From contig DVKU01000172.1 of NCBI GenBank assembly GCA_018715825.1, forward strand, positions 1 to 6,022: a stretch of DNA of 6,022 bases, given 5' to 3'. The stretch is from Candidatus Avacholeplasma faecigallinarum. Its GTDB lineage: Bacteria > Bacillota_I > Bacilli_A > Acholeplasmatales > Anaeroplasmataceae. Positions 4,818 through 6,022 of the stretch are shown in pieces. Position numbers and translations under genes: made by a program. Each line of letters starts with the position of its first letter. Position 1 is the stretch's first letter. The notes below the pieces were generated by a model that had not been told where the DNA came from, ran no database searches, and saw only the letters and a program-made list of their open reading frames with translations.

Positions 4818-5573
4818 TTATTTCTTCCTTCTATATATCATGGCATTGCTTGGAAAACCATTTTTTACTTCTAATAACGTTCCTTTTAATTTTTGATTAT
4901 ACATTTCACCGACAAATGCCTTTATAACATTAACAATCTTATTTGCATCTTCTCTAGAAATAGCATATTTTTGACACTCTTCATCGGTAATTTCAACAGC
5001 CCTTAAATGAAACTCAAAAAAAGTGTCAGCTAAATCTTTTCCCTCAGCAATTTTCTTTACAACAAAAGGATGATTTCTTAATGTTGGAATAATATTAGGA
5101 TTATTCATATTGACATTTTTTTCACTTTGATATTTGATAAGTGTTGTAGCGGAATGAACTTTATCTATCATATAAACTATTTTGGATTCAATGTCAGCTC
5201 TATTTTCATAATTATTTAATACATTTGAAAAATCTAATACACTTCCGAACATATTTGATAAATAATCAATAGCTATTGTCGTTACTCTTTTAATTTCCAC
5301 ATTAGGAACACCTTCAAATTTTGTTATATCACCCGTAATAGCTTCTGGTAAATCATGACAAACTATATAATCATTAATCTTATCATAATTTATACTTTTT
5401 GGTAAATGTTTTTTCAGTATTCTAGCTATTAATAGTAAATCTAATATATGATCTTTAATATCTTCAAGCCTTTCTCTATCAACAAACCAAAGCTGTGGTC
5501 CAGTTCTTACAGTATCACCAAGTATGTCAAACACCATAAATAGTTTTACTTCTTTATCAAAATTATACTTCAT
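4818..5573 (-). CDS. HD-domain phosphohydrolase, YfbR/HDDC2-like 5'-deoxynucleotidase candidate
   Basis: HD hydrolases of this type remove phosphate from (deoxy)nucleoside 5'-monophosphates using a bound divalent metal. The 251-aa protein carries H42 (in KDHILDL), H73-D74 with E77 and D82 (CHDLPEAITGDI, 72-83), and D137 (MIDKVHS). These have the same order and local spacing as the metal and catalytic residues of E. coli YfbR. R23 in TVRTGPQLW is the likely counterpart of the YfbR phosphate-contacting arginine. The C-terminal 90 residues extend beyond the usual HD core of about 190-200 aa and I cannot assign them. ATG 5573 is chosen because of the strong GGGGGGAGG site just upstream. A longer frame from 5642 would run up to the tRNA gene and through its terminator, so it is rejected. 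No clear promoter of its own is visible, so read-through from the tRNA is possible. Confidence 0.82.
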   Translation of the reverse strand: MKYNFDKEVKLFMVFDILGDTVRTGPQLWFVDRERLEDIKDHILDLLLIARILKKHLPKSINYDKINDYIVCHDLPEAITGDITKFEGVPNVEIKRVTTIAIDYLSNMFGSVLDFSNVLNNYENRADIESKIVYMIDKVHSATTLIKYQSEKNVNMNNPNIIPTLRNHPFVVKKIAEGKDLADTFFEFHLRAVEITDEECQKYAISREDANKIVNVIKAFVGEMYNQKLKGTLLEVKNGFPSNAMIYRRKK

Positions 5574-5610
5574 AAACAATTTTCCTCCCCCCAATAGCAT
5601 TATTGTATTT

Positions 5611-5632
5611 AAAAACTCCAAAAATTTGGAGT
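5611..5632 (-). terminator. Hairpin between tRNA-Trp and the HD gene, probable tRNA terminator
   Basis: On the minus strand a perfect 7-bp stem (ACTCCAA / TTGGAGT, 4-base loop) is followed by TTTT and then AAATAC. It lies 11 bases after the encoded CCA end of the tRNA. The short U-tract suggests incomplete termination, which would let some transcripts continue into the HD gene. Confidence 0.6.
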
Positions 5633-5643
5633 ATGTCCACAAA

Positions 5644-5717
5644 TGGCAGGGGCATCAGGATTTGAACCCGAATAGATGGTTTTGGAGACCACTATGTTAC
5701 CATTACATCATGCCCCT
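5644..5717 (-). tRNA. tRNA-Trp, anticodon CCA, 3' CCA encoded
   Basis: The minus strand folds into a complete cloverleaf of 74 bases. The acceptor stem AGGGGCA/TGCCCCT has 7 pairs, the D stem is ATGT/ACAT with GG in its loop, and the anticodon stem is GTGGT/ACCAT (one G-U) around the loop CTCCAAA. The variable region has four bases, and the T stem TCGGG/CCTGA (one G-U) encloses TTCAAAT. The discriminator is G and CCA is encoded. Anticodon CCA reads UGG only. In many Firmicutes this gene lies near secE/nusG; here it stands alone upstream of the HD gene. Confidence 0.97.
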
Positions 5718-5721
5718 AAAA

Positions 5722-5751
5722 AGTTTACATTACATATATTAAATGTAAACT
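5722..5751 (+). promoter_or_regulatory. Perfect 10-bp inverted repeat upstream of tRNA-Trp (operator or symmetrical promoter)
   Basis: AGTTTACATT (5722-5731) and AATGTAAACT (5742-5751) flank ten AT-only-like bases. Because of the symmetry, each strand reads TTTACA, 16 bases, TAAACT, a passable sigma-A promoter in both directions. Toward the minus strand it would start almost exactly at the tRNA 5' end; toward the plus strand near 5758. Acting instead as a protein-binding site is equally possible. Confidence 0.4.
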
Positions 5752-5757
5752 AATAAA

Positions 5758-5990
5758 TATTTACTTGGTAATTATAAAACATGTACTACAAAAATTATTT
5801 TGTGGCATTTATAAATTATTATGAATTTTTAAAAATTTTAGTCATAAAACCGTCCCACAAATAAATAATAGCATAATTTCAAAAATTTGTAAACAAATAT
5901 GCAAAAAAAGTCAGGTTAAAAACATGAAATAAATTATGAACAGCAGGGAAAGTCTTATATTAGAAGGCTTTACTGCTATTTTTTTACTGA
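5758..5990 (+). ncRNA. Candidate small RNA ending at a strong plus-strand terminator
   Basis: The 305 bases from 5718 to the right edge hold no plausible protein gene, yet a strong plus-strand terminator ends the stretch and a possible plus-strand promoter lies at 5724-5751. A transcript between them would be about 230 bases. Nested repeats could pair within it: TTGTGG (5800-5805) with CCACAA (5855-5860), inside that TTATGA (5819-5824) with TCATAA (5842-5847), and GCATA (5871-5875) with TATGC (5898-5902). I do not recognise a known RNA family, and AT-rich DNA gives such pairings easily. The 5' end is a guess. Confidence 0.25.
5943..5988 (+). terminator. Rho-independent terminator without an upstream reading frame
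   Basis: An interrupted stem pairs AGCAG (5942-5946) with CTGCT (5973-5977) and AAAGTCTT with AAGGCTTT inside it (one G-U), followed by ATTTTTTTA. The tail exists only in the plus direction. There is no plus-strand gene between here and the collagen gene 2.4 kb upstream, which already has its own terminator. Confidence 0.7.
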
Positions 5991-6022
5991 AAATTTGATT
6001 TTTGATGTAATGATAAATAACA

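Noticed and set aside
5574..5642. 23-residue N-terminal extension of the HD protein
   Set aside because: It would start two bases from the tRNA 3' end and run through the tRNA terminator hairpin, while ATG 5573 has a strong GGGGGGAGG site.

Overview
The window is AT-rich DNA from an endospore-forming, low-GC Gram-positive bacterium (Firmicutes/Bacilli type). The evidence is a GerQ spore-coat protein, a BclA-like collagen-repeat protein behind a sigma-K-type promoter, AGGAGG-type ribosome sites, consensus-like sigma-A promoters and AT-rich hairpin terminators. The full-length genes end in TAA or TAG and have no in-frame TGA. The only tRNA is tRNA-Trp(CCA), so nothing points to a recoded TGA. 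I cannot name the genus.

Layout. (1) Positions 1-553, minus strand: the first 20 codons of a gene for a protein with an N-terminal membrane segment, behind its own promoter, then gerQ with its own terminator. (2) Positions 600-2475, plus strand, divergent from gerQ: a pduL phosphotransacylase lacking any microcompartment-targeting extension. One base after it comes a gene for an ABC-exporter membrane domain that has no ATPase domain. yidD follows behind its own promoter and ends in a terminator that overlaps its coding end. (3) Positions 2447-2788: non-coding, ending in a sigma-K-like promoter. (4) Positions 2789-3587, plus strand: a collagen-like spore-surface protein and its terminator, facing the terminator of the minus-strand genes. 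(5) Positions 3601-5717, minus strand: tRNA-Trp, a YfbR/HDDC2-like HD-domain nucleotidase, an unrecognised 116-aa protein and a DUF84 (YjjX-like) inosine/xanthosine triphosphatase. (6) Positions 5718-6022: no gene visible, but a perfect 10-bp inverted repeat beside the tRNA and a strong plus-strand terminator with no open reading frame in front of it, which suggests a small RNA.

How the genes fit together. gerQ and the collagen-like gene belong to the mother-cell stage of sporulation, and their promoters look like sigma-E and sigma-K sites respectively. pduL probably serves central acetyl-CoA/acetyl-phosphate metabolism in place of the usual Pta. YidD assists membrane protein insertion. The HD nucleotidase and the DUF84 protein are both nucleotide-pool housekeeping enzymes, and the unknown protein between them may be related to that. 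No phage, transposon, CRISPR or defence gene is visible. The less ordinary features are the ATPase-less ABC gene with a terminator-like hairpin inside its 5' end, the unusually short predicted leaders of several genes, and the possible small RNA at the right end.
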